64,000 bases of DNA from Roseovarius albus (GTDB taxonomy: Bacteria; Pseudomonadota; Alphaproteobacteria; Rhodobacterales; Rhodobacteraceae): NCBI RefSeq assembly GCF_900172335.1, contig NZ_FWFX01000002.1, positions 310,001-374,000 of the forward strand, written 5' to 3'. Positions 35,288-44,524 of this stretch are shown one piece after another (within the stretch, counting starts at the first letter, position 1; every line of letters begins with the position of its first letter). The notes below the pieces were generated by a model. The model was not told where the DNA came from and ran no database searches. It worked only from the letters and a program-made list of their open reading frames with translations. The position numbers were made by a program, and so were the translations under genes.

Positions 35288-35557
35288 AAAACGTCCCTCC
35301 CAACGGTTGGGTTGTTGCTTGAATGACTACCTTGTGCACGTTCTATACCACATCTAGGCGAAAAAGTCGCGTAAACGCCTGCGCAGGTCCTTTGTGGGAC
35401 AGGTGAGGATTCTTTTGGAGTAAATCACCTGTCGCTAGATAACGACGCGAGATTCAGGACTTGCGGTCGCTTTTGGCTGCGATACATGCGATATTAGCAA
35501 TTTGCGCTGGGGTGATTTATGTAAGGCTCCGGCAATCTGCAACGGAAGGCATGGGCC

Positions 35558-36658
35558 ATGAACATACACGCATCTGAGCTGGAAAAACAGCGCGAGCGCG
35601 AAGCGGCAGAGGCCGCGCTGGCGCTGTTGCGAGAGTGGGCCGAAAATGCCTCGCCCGAGGAAGTTGCTGATCTGGACCCGACGGTGGCCCGGTTGTTGCC
35701 AGATGCGCCCTTGCCGAATTATCCGCAGATGCACCGAGAGTACCCTGAGGACTTCGTGCCGGATGATGCCTATCGCGCCTTAATGCCGGACCTGCAGAAT
35801 GGACCGAGCTCCCTGATCAAGGGCGCCAAGCAGCATTTGCAGCATGTGGGGATTTCCAATTTCCACCTGCCGATCCGGTTTCATACCCGTGATGCGGGGG
35901 ACCTGACGCTGGAAACCTCGGTCACCGGGACGGTGAGCCTTGAGGCCAGCAAGAAAGGCATCAACATGTCGCGGATCATGCGCAGCTTTTATAAGCATGC
36001 ACAGAAAACGTTTAGTTTCGATGTGATCTCGGACGCGCTGGATGATTACATCGCCGATCTTGGCAGTGTGGACGCGCGGCTAATGATGAAGTTCCGTTAT
36101 CCGGCTGAGGTTAAATCCCTGCGCTCTGGGCTGGTGGGGTATCAGTATTACGATATAGCGCTGGAGTTGGTCGATGCCGGCGGTGTGCGCCGCAAGTTCA
36201 TGCATTTGGATTATGTCTATTCCTCGACCTGCCCCTGTTCGTTGGAGTTGAGCGAACATGCCCGTGAAACACGCGGTCAGCTAGCGACGCCACATTCGCA
36301 GCGGTCGGTTGCGCGGATTTCGCTGGAATACAGTGGCGAGGATTTCCTGTGGTTCGAAGATGTGATCGACATGGCACGGGAAATGGTGCCAACCGAGACG
36401 CAGGTCATGGTCAAGCGCGAGGATGAACAGGCCTTTGCCGAGCTGAACGCGGCCAATCCGATCTTTGTCGAAGATGCGGCGCGTTTGTTTTGCGAGCCTT
36501 TGTTGAAGGACAAACGCATTGGCGATTTTCGCATTGTCGCCAGCCATCAGGAAAGCCTGCACAGCCATGATGCGGTCAGCATCCTGACAGAAGGGCCGAC
36601 CTTTGCGTCTGACAGCATTGACCCCAAACTGTTCTCGACCTTGTTCCACGTTGGTTAA
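35558..36658 (+). CDS. folE2: GTP cyclohydrolase I type IB (FolE2)
   Basis: 366 residues. FolE2 hydrolyses GTP to dihydroneopterin triphosphate, first step of folate synthesis, using a metal other than strictly zinc. Markers are GISNFHLPIRF, the SLEASKKGINMSRIMRSF segment and the metal cysteine in STCPCSLELSEHA, with a Glu/His near SQRSVARISLE. The N-terminal about 90 residues are an extension seen in alphaproteobacteria. No obvious Zur site is visible in the 270 bases upstream. Confidence 0.95.
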   Translation: MNIHASELEKQREREAAEAALALLREWAENASPEEVADLDPTVARLLPDAPLPNYPQMHREYPEDFVPDDAYRALMPDLQNGPSSLIKGAKQHLQHVGISNFHLPIRFHTRDAGDLTLETSVTGTVSLEASKKGINMSRIMRSFYKHAQKTFSFDVISDALDDYIADLGSVDARLMMKFRYPAEVKSLRSGLVGYQYYDIALELVDAGGVRRKFMHLDYVYSSTCPCSLELSEHARETRGQLATPHSQRSVARISLEYSGEDFLWFEDVIDMAREMVPTETQVMVKREDEQAFAELNAANPIFVEDAARLFCEPLLKDKRIGDFRIVASHQESLHSHDAVSILTEGPTFASDSIDPKLFSTLFHVG

Positions 36659-36710
36659 TCAAAGGGTGACCGGCTTGACAGCGCTCTGTTAGCCGGACAA
36701 GGGTCGCTTC

Positions 36711-38159
36711 ATGTTGGATATTCGCCCTATTGGATATGTGATTGGCCTCGCTCTAGTAGCGTTGGGCCTGACCATGTTGATGCCAATGCTGGTGGATATT
36801 GCCGAAGGGCGCGACCATTGGGATGTGTTTGCACAAAGTTCTGTCGGAACGGTACTAATTGGCGGGCTAGTCTCGCTGAGTTGCAAAAACGGGGTGCGCG
36901 AAGGGCTAACCCTGCAACAAACCTTTTTGCTGACAACCGGTGTTTGGGTGGTTTTGCCCATCTTTGGTGCGCTGCCTTTCATGCTGGGTGAGACAAATTC
37001 GGATGTGACCGATGCGATTTTCGAGGCTATGTCGGGGCTGACGACCACCGGGTCAACAGTGCTGAGCGATCTGGACAATCTGCCCAAGGGTATCCTGCTT
37101 TGGCGCGGGATTCTGCAATGGTTGGGCGGCGTTGGTATCGTTGTCGTGGCGATGGTGTTCTTGCCAGAGCTTCGGGTCGGAGGGATGCAAATCTTCCGCT
37201 CGGAAGGGTTTGATACGTTTGGAAAAATCTTGCCGCGGGCCACGGAAATTGCCTCGCATATCTCGGTGATCTATCTGGGACTCACGCTAGCCTGCGTGCT
37301 GGCCTACATCATGAGCGGGATGAGTGCCTTTGACGCTACGGTGCATGCGATGACTACGGTGGCGACGGGGGGCTTTGCCAATTATGATGCGTCATTCGGG
37401 GCGTTTGGCATGGCCAGCGAATATGTGGCCGTGGCCTTCATGATGCTGGCGGCACTGCCGTTTGTGCGATTTGTGCAGATGACGGCGGGGTCCATTCAGC
37501 CGCTTTTGGCTGACCGCCAGATTCGGGCGTTTTTTGGGACCTTGGCGGTGCTGGTTGGGGTGTTGACAGTCTGGCAGGTCTGGCAGGCGGGGGACTGGTC
37601 AGAACTGGCGTTTCGCAAAGTGCTGTTCAACACCGTGTCGATCGTCACCGGGACGGGTTATGCAAGTGCCGACTATATGCTGTGGGGGGCTTTCCCGATA
37701 GCGGTGTTGTTCTTTGCTGGCTTGATCGGGGGGTGCGCGGGATCAACTGCCTGTTCAGTGAAAATTTTCCGGTATCAACTGCTCTTTGCCTCGATCAAGG
37801 TGCAGTTACAGCGGATCTATAGCCCGCATGGGGTGTTTACTCCGCGCTATCAGGGACGTGCCATTGGCGATGATGTTCTGAATTCGGTTATGGCGTTTTT
37901 CGTGTTCTTCATCCTGTCGCTGGGTGTTCTATCCGTTCTGCTAGGATTGACCGGATTGGATTTCATCACGTCGATTTCTGGCGCGGCGGCAGCCCTGGCC
38001 AATATCGGGCCTGGGCTAGGAGATACCATTGGTCCGGCAGGGAATTTTGAGCCGCTGAACACTGGTGCCAAATGGATGTTAACCGCCGGAATGCTGGTGG
38101 GGCGGCTGGAGCTGTTAGTGGTTTATGCGATGTTCACGGTTGGATTCTGGAGAGCATAG
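36711..38159 (+). CDS. trkH: TrkH family potassium uptake protein
   Basis: 482 residues with the four-fold membrane-pore-membrane repeat of Trk/Ktr subunits. Pore loops are recognisable around GLTTTGSTVLSDLDNLP, MTTVATGGFANYDASFG, SIVTGTGYASADY and LANIGPGLGDTIGPAG, each with the selectivity glycine. It takes up K+ together with a TrkA regulator, not present here. It follows folE2 after about 50 bases. Confidence 0.94.
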   Translation: MLDIRPIGYVIGLALVALGLTMLMPMLVDIAEGRDHWDVFAQSSVGTVLIGGLVSLSCKNGVREGLTLQQTFLLTTGVWVVLPIFGALPFMLGETNSDVTDAIFEAMSGLTTTGSTVLSDLDNLPKGILLWRGILQWLGGVGIVVVAMVFLPELRVGGMQIFRSEGFDTFGKILPRATEIASHISVIYLGLTLACVLAYIMSGMSAFDATVHAMTTVATGGFANYDASFGAFGMASEYVAVAFMMLAALPFVRFVQMTAGSIQPLLADRQIRAFFGTLAVLVGVLTVWQVWQAGDWSELAFRKVLFNTVSIVTGTGYASADYMLWGAFPIAVLFFAGLIGGCAGSTACSVKIFRYQLLFASIKVQLQRIYSPHGVFTPRYQGRAIGDDVLNSVMAFFVFFILSLGVLSVLLGLTGLDFITSISGAAAALANIGPGLGDTIGPAGNFEPLNTGAKWMLTAGMLVGRLELLVVYAMFTVGFWRA

Positions 38160-38174
38160 GCGGAGTGATTGAGC

Positions 38175-38426
38175 TCACTTTGGTTTTTTACGTTTTGTGC
38201 GACGGTTGCTATTGGTCTCATAGGTGTTTGCCATACCTGCAGAGACGAGGCCGACGTCACGCACCTCTGATTGACGCGGGCGGGCTTTAGTCTTGGCATC
38301 TTGTTGCTGTTCAAGAGCGTCTTGCTTCATCCGGTGACGGGTGGCGAAGATCAGAACACCGATGATCAGCAGGACGGCGATCACCGCCAGAATTTCGTAG
38401 ACGTTGAAGAAGATGTAACGGAACAT
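38175..38426 (-). CDS. Small single-helix membrane protein, unknown function
   Basis: 83 residues. One transmembrane helix (about residues 9-29) is followed by a basic, coiled-coil-like and hydrophilic tail ending in RRTKRKKPK. No family is recognised. The ATG was chosen because the open frame upstream runs into the transporter gene, which lies 28 bases upstream on the same strand. It converges on trkH. Confidence 0.65.
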   Translation of the reverse strand: MFRYIFFNVYEILAVIAVLLIIGVLIFATRHRMKQDALEQQQDAKTKARPRQSEVRDVGLVSAGMANTYETNSNRRTKRKKPK

Positions 38427-38454
38427 GGGGTCTCCGTGTGGGTTGCGGGGCGGC

Positions 38455-39483
38455 TCACGCCCCTTTGAAATTGACGCTGCCCTCAAGTTCGAGAGACTTT
38501 TGCGCGGCTTGTTGTTCAGCCAATACGCGGCGACGGCGACCATATTGGGCGACACCAATGCCTGCGAGGATCACCAATGCACCGGGGATGAGCCCGGGGC
38601 CAGGATCTTCGCCCAAGAGCAGCATGGCGATGCAGATTGCGGCCAATGGCGAAAAGGAGGTGGCAAGTGCCACGTCGCCCGCACTGGCGTGTTTGAGGCC
38701 GAGATTCCAGGCGAACTGGCCGATGATTATGACGATGATGGCGTAAACCCAGATCCATTTTAGCACGACAGGTGCGAACAGGTCCTGAAAATGGTGTGGG
38801 CCGAAAAGGTACATGGCCCAGGTGAAATAGACGATGGTGCCCAACACGGTGCGGAAGATTGAAAAGATTCCCAATGGCACGCCTTGCAAGCCGATGCGCG
38901 TGACCAGCGTTGAGGCGATGAACGACAGCGTCGCCAGTACGGCGGCGACCTCACCTTTGCCGAGCGAAAAGGATGCACCGCCATCCTTGAGTGCGATGAT
39001 CAAAACCGCGCCGACCAGCGCAATCAACCCTCCCGCGAGTGCCCAAAGATCGAGTTCTTCTTTGAGGAAAAATGCGGCGGCTAGTAAGAAGAGCGGCGGG
39101 TCGATCCGGCCGATCAGAACCACATTGGTGACAGTGGTGTATTCGAGTGCAAAGAAGAACAGTCCGGGGGTCAGGGCCGAGGAGAGCACGGCAGAAGTGG
39201 TCAGGAACATCCAATCGGTTTTGCTCAGGCGCCGGAGGTTTTCCATCGTCCAGTCGCGCCAGAAGAAAAACACCATCGGGATGAGCGAGATGAGAGAGCC
39301 AAGAAAGAGCAAATTGCAAAAGGTGATGGCGTTGCGACCATGCACTGGGTTTTGCCGCCCGATGTCTGTCAGTAATGTGATGATCGAATTGGATGAGGCA
39401 TAAATCAGCACCGCCACCCAAGCCAAAGTCACGCCAAACCAGGCGGTGGCCTTGGGGGTCGGGATATCACTGACGCTGGCCAT
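38455..39483 (-). CDS. EamA/DMT family transporter
   Basis: 342 residues with ten predicted membrane helices in two EamA repeats (first YASSNSIITLLTDIG, second RTVLGTIVYFTWAMYL and LGLKHASAGDVALATSFSPLAAI). DMT proteins export metabolites or amino acids; the substrate is unknown. The start MASVSDIP is used; MVAQLQSK 45 bases upstream is possible. Probably cotranscribed with the small membrane protein gene downstream. Confidence 0.88.
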   Translation of the reverse strand: MASVSDIPTPKATAWFGVTLAWVAVLIYASSNSIITLLTDIGRQNPVHGRNAITFCNLLFLGSLISLIPMVFFFWRDWTMENLRRLSKTDWMFLTTSAVLSSALTPGLFFFALEYTTVTNVVLIGRIDPPLFLLAAAFFLKEELDLWALAGGLIALVGAVLIIALKDGGASFSLGKGEVAAVLATLSFIASTLVTRIGLQGVPLGIFSIFRTVLGTIVYFTWAMYLFGPHHFQDLFAPVVLKWIWVYAIIVIIIGQFAWNLGLKHASAGDVALATSFSPLAAICIAMLLLGEDPGPGLIPGALVILAGIGVAQYGRRRRVLAEQQAAQKSLELEGSVNFKGA

Positions 39484-39847
39484 GGCGGCGCTCGCTTCTC
39501 TGTCTTTGGATTGCAACTGTGCAACCATAATCTGACAGGAAAAGCGTTGCTTCAAATCAACTTGCGGCACAAAGACGTGAGGAGGTTGTTGCAACGTTGC
39601 GCAGTGCTGCAAGATTGATAGCAGCACGCTGCATTTTGACAAAATGGCCTTTCCAAATTTTCAAATTGAAGCGCAGGTTTTGCTCCGAACGCATTCAACC
39701 TTTGCCGGTAAGAAGACATGTATATATTTTGGGTTGGCAAAAGAGATCTAGCCGAATTTGAAACAACTGATTTCAGGTTGGGGGTTATGCCTGTGAAATC
39801 GCCGAGGGCACCCTTTGCTGCGCGCCCTCGGGTGTGCTTTCGAGCCG
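39484..39847. other. Gene-free stretch between the DMT transporter and the sulfatase
   Basis: No credible gene is seen. An 8-bp hairpin, CCGAGGGC (39802-39809) with GCCCTCGG (39824-39831), lies just after the sulfatase stop on the minus strand and may end that transcript, though the T tract is poor. The rest is more AT-rich and holds the promoter region of the DMT gene. Confidence 0.6.
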
Positions 39848-41395
39848 CTAACCGCCTTGGTTACGTTGCAGAGAGCTTAGCACTTGATCAATTGAGAAAC
39901 TCGCCGGAGTCTGCCGAGGCGGATAGTCAACAAAGGTTTGCAAGAACTCTCCTACAAATACCTGTGCTGGTACTAACAAATACAAGCGCTCAAAACGCCA
40001 TTGAATATAAGCAGACGCCTCTTCCTGAGCCCGTTCAAAGGGGTCGCTGTACAGATCGATAAGCTTTGGGACACGCAAGGGAACAAATGGCTCTTCCCAA
40101 ACATCGAATCCTTCGGCGCGTTGTTCCGCAAAAACGAGTTTCCAACGATTATACCGCAGATTCACCAAGTCTCCTCCATCTGAGAAGTAGAAGAACTCTT
40201 TTCTCGGGCCTTCTTCGGTTTCACCTTTGAAGTACGGAAGGAAGTTGTAACCATCGAGATGGACGGGCTCGTTACTTTCACCAAATGGAGCCTCTGTTAG
40301 CATGCGCTCTTTCATATCTACATCGCCCTGCGATGCCATGAAGGTAGGAAACCAATCCAAATGGCTAATGATGTCGTGTGACTTGCGACCTGGCTCAATA
40401 ACTCCTGGCCACTTTAGCAAAAGAGGTACACGATACCCGCCTTCCCAATTGTCGTTCTTTTCTCCCTTGAATGGTGTTGTGCCACCGTCAGGCCAAGAGA
40501 AAACTTCGGCACCGTTATCAGTAGAGTACATTACGACGGTGTTGTCTGCGATACCAAGTTCTTCGAGCTTGTCGAGGAGCTGGCCGACCATGCCGTCATG
40601 TTCAACCATGCCATCAGGGTAGACGCCTAAGCCGGTAACGCCTTCGCTTTCTGGTTTCAGATGCGTGTTAATGTGCATCCTTGTCGTGTTGTACCAAAGA
40701 AAGAAGGGTTTATCTTGATCAGTCGCACGTTCCATGAAGTCGATCGCACCGGCAGTGACTTCTTCGTCGATGGTTTCCATTCTTTTGCGTGTTAAAGGGC
40801 CAGTGTCTTCGACTGAGCCGTCCGCATTCGAACGAATGACGCCGCGAGGGCCGAAATTCTCCCTAAATGCGGGATCTTTTGGATAGTCAACACTTTCGGG
40901 TTCTTCTTCAGCGTTCAAATGATATAGATTGCCGAAGAACTCATCAAATCCGTGGTTCGTGGGTAAATGCTCGTCTCGGTCACCCAAATGGTTCTTGCCA
41001 TATTGACCGGTCATGTAGCCTACGGATTTCATATATTCCGCAATTGTCGGGTCTTTTTCGGACATTCCTTCTTTGGCACCAGGCAGGCCCACCTTTAGCA
41101 GGCCCGTCCTGAATCCTGACTGCCCGGTGACGAATGACGCACGGCCAGCTGTACAGGACTGTTCACCGTAAGAGTGAGTGAATAGCATTCCTTCATTTGC
41201 AATTCGGTCGATATTCGGGGTTTCGTAACCCATCATGCCCTGATTGTAGGCGCTGATGTTCCAATACCCGACGTCGTCACCCCAAATAATAAGGAAGTTC
41301 ATCGGCTTTTCTTCTTGGGCGATGGCGCCGAAACCGACGATTGATAATGGCGCGGCCAATGCCAGTCTTCTCAACCACTTTGAACGTAATCGCAT
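39848..41395 (-). CDS. Secreted arylsulfatase-type sulfatase
   Basis: 515 residues. A signal peptide (to about AIAQE) is followed by a sulfatase domain: metal Asp pair IIWGDDVGY (D40, D41), the formylglycine motif CTAGR (C81) and a second metal site at YSTDNGAE. The C-terminus carries the PPRQTPASFSIDQV end usual in AtsA-like enzymes. It hydrolyses sulfate esters in the periplasm and needs a formylglycine-generating enzyme, not encoded nearby. The gene is noticeably more AT-rich than its neighbours and uses A/T-ending codons, suggesting acquisition. Confidence 0.92.
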   Translation of the reverse strand: MRLRSKWLRRLALAAPLSIVGFGAIAQEEKPMNFLIIWGDDVGYWNISAYNQGMMGYETPNIDRIANEGMLFTHSYGEQSCTAGRASFVTGQSGFRTGLLKVGLPGAKEGMSEKDPTIAEYMKSVGYMTGQYGKNHLGDRDEHLPTNHGFDEFFGNLYHLNAEEEPESVDYPKDPAFRENFGPRGVIRSNADGSVEDTGPLTRKRMETIDEEVTAGAIDFMERATDQDKPFFLWYNTTRMHINTHLKPESEGVTGLGVYPDGMVEHDGMVGQLLDKLEELGIADNTVVMYSTDNGAEVFSWPDGGTTPFKGEKNDNWEGGYRVPLLLKWPGVIEPGRKSHDIISHLDWFPTFMASQGDVDMKERMLTEAPFGESNEPVHLDGYNFLPYFKGETEEGPRKEFFYFSDGGDLVNLRYNRWKLVFAEQRAEGFDVWEEPFVPLRVPKLIDLYSDPFERAQEEASAYIQWRFERLYLLVPAQVFVGEFLQTFVDYPPRQTPASFSIDQVLSSLQRNQGG

Positions 41396-41675
41396 TTATT
41401 CAGTCTCCCTTTTTGGTGTTAATGTGTCCTTTATACACAAAAAGCTGTTCAAGGGATGAACTTTGCAAATGATACGTGAATAAGCCTTTGATTGGTCATG
41501 AAAATTCAGGTTCATTCATCAGAATATAAAACATCCGTGTGGCCCTCATTACGATTCTTCGCAAATGTGGCTTCGTTCAATGCGCGGATGGAACATTTTG
41601 CCTGCGATATAATAAAAGGCAGTTTGATAACTTTCGACCGTTGGGCAGCGTGTTTACTTATGAGCGCGCAACTGG

Positions 41676-42461
41676 CTACGGCCGATCTGGATTCATTTTG
41701 CGTTTGATCACGCCGGATCCCATAAAAGCCCCGTCGATGGGCATGGTGACACCACTGACGTAGGCGGCGTCGCGGCTTAGGAGGAAGGCGGCGACATTTG
41801 CGACCTCTTCCGGGGTGCCATAGCGGTTTGCCGGGATGCGCGCGCAATAGCTTTCGCGGGTTTCAGCGTCGTGCATTTTCTTGACCAGCTCAGTCTCGAT
41901 GGCCCCGGGGGCCATGGCGTTGACGGTAATTCCAAGCTCGGCCAACTCAACCGATAGCACGCGCGTCAATGCGTGGACCCCGCCTTTGCTGGCGCCGTAA
42001 GCTGCGCGGCCTGTGCCGCCGCGCTCGCCTGCAGCAGAGCCCATCAGGAGGAGGCGCCCGTAGCCTTGAGCGGCCATGATCTCGGCTGCGGCTTTGGCGC
42101 AGAGGAAGGTACCCGTGAGGTTGATGCCGATGATCTTGTTCCAGTCCTCAAGCGAGGTTTCCAGAATGGTTTTCTCGATACCGATACCAGCGCAATGGGC
42201 CAGGCCATCAAGGCGTTTGTGGACTGCCTGTGCAGTTTGAAACATCTTCTGGACAGATGCAGGGTCAGAAATGTCAGCACAGATTGGTGTGGCGGCATGT
42301 CCTTGATTTGTCAGCTCAGTTGCGGTTTCGACAGCGGCATCGCCATTTCGATCCGCGATTGTGACCGCTCCGCCGCCTGCGGCGATTTTATGCGCAATCG
42401 CACGCCCGATGCCGCTTGCCCCACCGGTGACCAAAACATGCTGACCTTCGAAATCTGACAT
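41676..42461 (-). CDS. SDR family NAD(P)-dependent oxidoreductase
   Basis: 261 residues, classical short-chain dehydrogenase. The cofactor motif is TGGASGIGRAIA, the catalytic tetrad is present with Ser in LLMGSAAGERGG and YGASK (Tyr-x-x-x-Lys), followed by the APGAIETE segment. Substrate unknown; FabG-like 3-oxoacyl reductases look similar. GGAGGG decides the start over an ATG 12 bases upstream. It is downstream of, and in the same direction as, the pseudo-protease gene, 130 bases away. Confidence 0.9.
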   Translation of the reverse strand: MSDFEGQHVLVTGGASGIGRAIAHKIAAGGGAVTIADRNGDAAVETATELTNQGHAATPICADISDPASVQKMFQTAQAVHKRLDGLAHCAGIGIEKTILETSLEDWNKIIGINLTGTFLCAKAAAEIMAAQGYGRLLLMGSAAGERGGTGRAAYGASKGGVHALTRVLSVELAELGITVNAMAPGAIETELVKKMHDAETRESYCARIPANRYGTPEEVANVAAFLLSRDAAYVSGVTMPIDGAFMGSGVIKRKMNPDRP

Positions 42462-42589
42462 CGCGCCCTCCATTGCTTACATTCAGAGTGACACGGGAAT
42501 CGTAATCGACCTATCCAGCGCCGCCCATCATGTGCCCAAGAGCGACATTTGGGGGCACTTGGGTGGATGCCGTTGCGCGTGAGGTGAGG

Positions 42590-44338
42590 TTACTCTCCCC
42601 AGCAACTGACCAGAACGGTGATGTGGCTGGCTTTATCGGTCAGTTGTTCAGCAGGGAGCTGCGTGGTCTCGTTGGCCACGTCGGCATTGATGCCCGCGGT
42701 TGAGAGGAATTTTTGCAGGGTTTGCGCGTCGGTGGCGAGGCTTACGTTTTTGGGGAGCCGTTTGCCTGTTGACGGCTGGGGCAGAAGCATCCCAACAACG
42801 CTGCCGCCAGCATCCAGAACAGGCCCACCAGCATCACCTTCGAGGGCCGCCAGTTCAAGGCGCTTGAGGTGTGGCTCACCATTCAGCCCGCGCACATCGG
42901 CCAATTGGCCAAAGGTCAGGGTGGGTGCGCCCAGAATGCCGCCATAGGAATAGCCAGCAACTGCGATATCTGAATGTAGGCGCGGCGCGCCCTGACTAAA
43001 TGTGGCATAGGCGCGGGGTGCTAGATTTTCACTGGGGCGCAACGTGGCCAGGCCCAGATCGGTGTCATGGCTGACAATTTCGGCTGTGTAGTCGTTGTTG
43101 ATGGTCAGGCGGTTACAGCCGGTGGCAAATTCAGCGCTGGTAACGATTGTGCCACTGCCATCGACAAAGAATCCGGAGCGCGAGAAAACTGGTTTGCGGA
43201 TCTTGAGGCCGGAGACCAGATCGATATCTTGGACTTCGTCATAACCTGCGGCCGGATCCAGAACGCCGTCGATGCGGGTAAAACTGTCTTGTATGATGCC
43301 CAGCAGGCGGGTGCGGCGTTCTTCATCACCGGCCGGCCATATCAGGGTAAAGCCCTTGATCTCACCATCCTTGAGCCAGGCTTGCGTATGTGAGATGGCA
43401 AAGGCGCTTTCACCGATCAGGGTGAAGCTGTCTTTGGTGAGCTGGCGCGGGCCGTCTTCGGGGACGATTTCCAGCGTTTGCATGATGTCATACAGTCCGG
43501 CAAGGGTTGAGGTGCCGCCTTCCTGGCTGATCAACAGAATGCTGGCGTCGATGTTGCCAGAGGGTCCATAGTGCGCGAAGGGCGGATCGTATTTTGACAG
43601 TTCCACCACACCAAGGGGGAGTTTGATTTCGATCCCGGTTTCTTCGTTGCGGACTGTTTGGATGTCCAACCCTTCGAGCACGGCATAATACTGGCGCAGC
43701 AATTCGGCGCGTTGGCCGGTGGTCAGGACGCCGGTGTCGTCAAAACCGCTGGCCTCTTGCCAGCGGGCCATGGAACCCCGGGTGCCACGACCAAAGGCGG
43801 CATCAACAGTGCCGCCATAAAACCCGGCCCATTTGAGGGCGGTCTGAATTTCGGCACGCTGTTCGCGGGTCAGGTCGCGCTCGCTGGCGCGGGCTTGAGC
43901 CGGGGATTCATCGGCCTCTTGTGGGGCGGGCAGAATGATTGTGGCGGTGTTGTCGGGCAATTGGGTGACGATATCCGACTGCGGCGCGACCTCGATTACT
44001 TGTTGGCTGAGGGCGTTGGCCCCCACCGGCCAGAACTGGCGCTGATAATCCGAATTGCGTGTGATGTAGCTATCGCGGGGAATGAGACCTTGCGCACGCA
44101 GGTTGCGCAGCACCTGACTGGCGTCATCCTCGCTATAGGGGCCAAGGGCAATACCGTACCAACCGCTGCCAAGGGCAAAGCCGTTGATGTCCTGCAATTG
44201 TCGGGCATAGTCACGGATACGTTCCTGCGCCTCCGAGAGGCTCGGCTGAGCTTCGATCTGGACCCAGGATTGCTGTGCCCAAGCAGTAGGAACAGCGAAA
44301 AACAGAGCCATCACCAAAGAGTAGAAAATGCGCAACAT
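42590..44338 (-). CDS. Trypsin-fold pseudo-protease with peptidoglycan-binding domain
   Basis: 582 residues. A signal peptide (to AWAQ) is followed by a SPOR-like segment (about 23-100), a linker, a peptidoglycan-binding domain (about 155-215: QTALKWAGFYGGTVDAAFGR), a central region and a chymotrypsin-like domain (about 375-545). The active site is lost: the His position of the TNAHVV-type motif is Glu403 (VTSAEFATGC), Asp427 remains (DTDLGLATL), and the Ser of GDSGGP is Ala503 (GDAGGP, codon at 42830-42832). It is probably a periplasmic binding or scaffold protein near the cell wall. Divergent from glyQ. Confidence 0.85.
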   Translation of the reverse strand: MLRIFYSLVMALFFAVPTAWAQQSWVQIEAQPSLSEAQERIRDYARQLQDINGFALGSGWYGIALGPYSEDDASQVLRNLRAQGLIPRDSYITRNSDYQRQFWPVGANALSQQVIEVAPQSDIVTQLPDNTATIILPAPQEADESPAQARASERDLTREQRAEIQTALKWAGFYGGTVDAAFGRGTRGSMARWQEASGFDDTGVLTTGQRAELLRQYYAVLEGLDIQTVRNEETGIEIKLPLGVVELSKYDPPFAHYGPSGNIDASILLISQEGGTSTLAGLYDIMQTLEIVPEDGPRQLTKDSFTLIGESAFAISHTQAWLKDGEIKGFTLIWPAGDEERRTRLLGIIQDSFTRIDGVLDPAAGYDEVQDIDLVSGLKIRKPVFSRSGFFVDGSGTIVTSAEFATGCNRLTINNDYTAEIVSHDTDLGLATLRPSENLAPRAYATFSQGAPRLHSDIAVAGYSYGGILGAPTLTFGQLADVRGLNGEPHLKRLELAALEGDAGGPVLDAGGSVVGMLLPQPSTGKRLPKNVSLATDAQTLQKFLSTAGINADVANETTQLPAEQLTDKASHITVLVSCWGE

Positions 44339-44445
44339 GAAAGGGCCTTTGCCAAAATTTGCCTCGAAACAGCGATTGGATCACCATTGCGCGTCCTTGT
44401 ATCAAATCCACAGCCGAGTGCACCTAAAATATACCGGTGAAATAG

Positions 44446-44478
44446 TGCGGTTCACGCAATTGACCCTTGCGGTTCACG
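44446..44478. repeat. Two direct copies of TGCGGTTCACG, 22 bp apart
   Basis: The 11-mer TGCGGTTCACG lies at 44446-44456 and 44468-44478, two helical turns apart, in the intergenic region between the divergent pseudo-protease and glyQ genes. A regulator binding pair is possible; chance is not excluded. Confidence 0.5.
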
Positions 44479-44524
44479 GACGTAGGTAAGGGCGGCAATT
44501 TCATGGGTGAGGTCAGAGGATATT

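Noticed and set aside
39718..40062. Plus-strand frame between the DMT and sulfatase genes
   Set aside because: It runs into the sulfatase 3' end on the other strand, with no ribosome site or family pattern.
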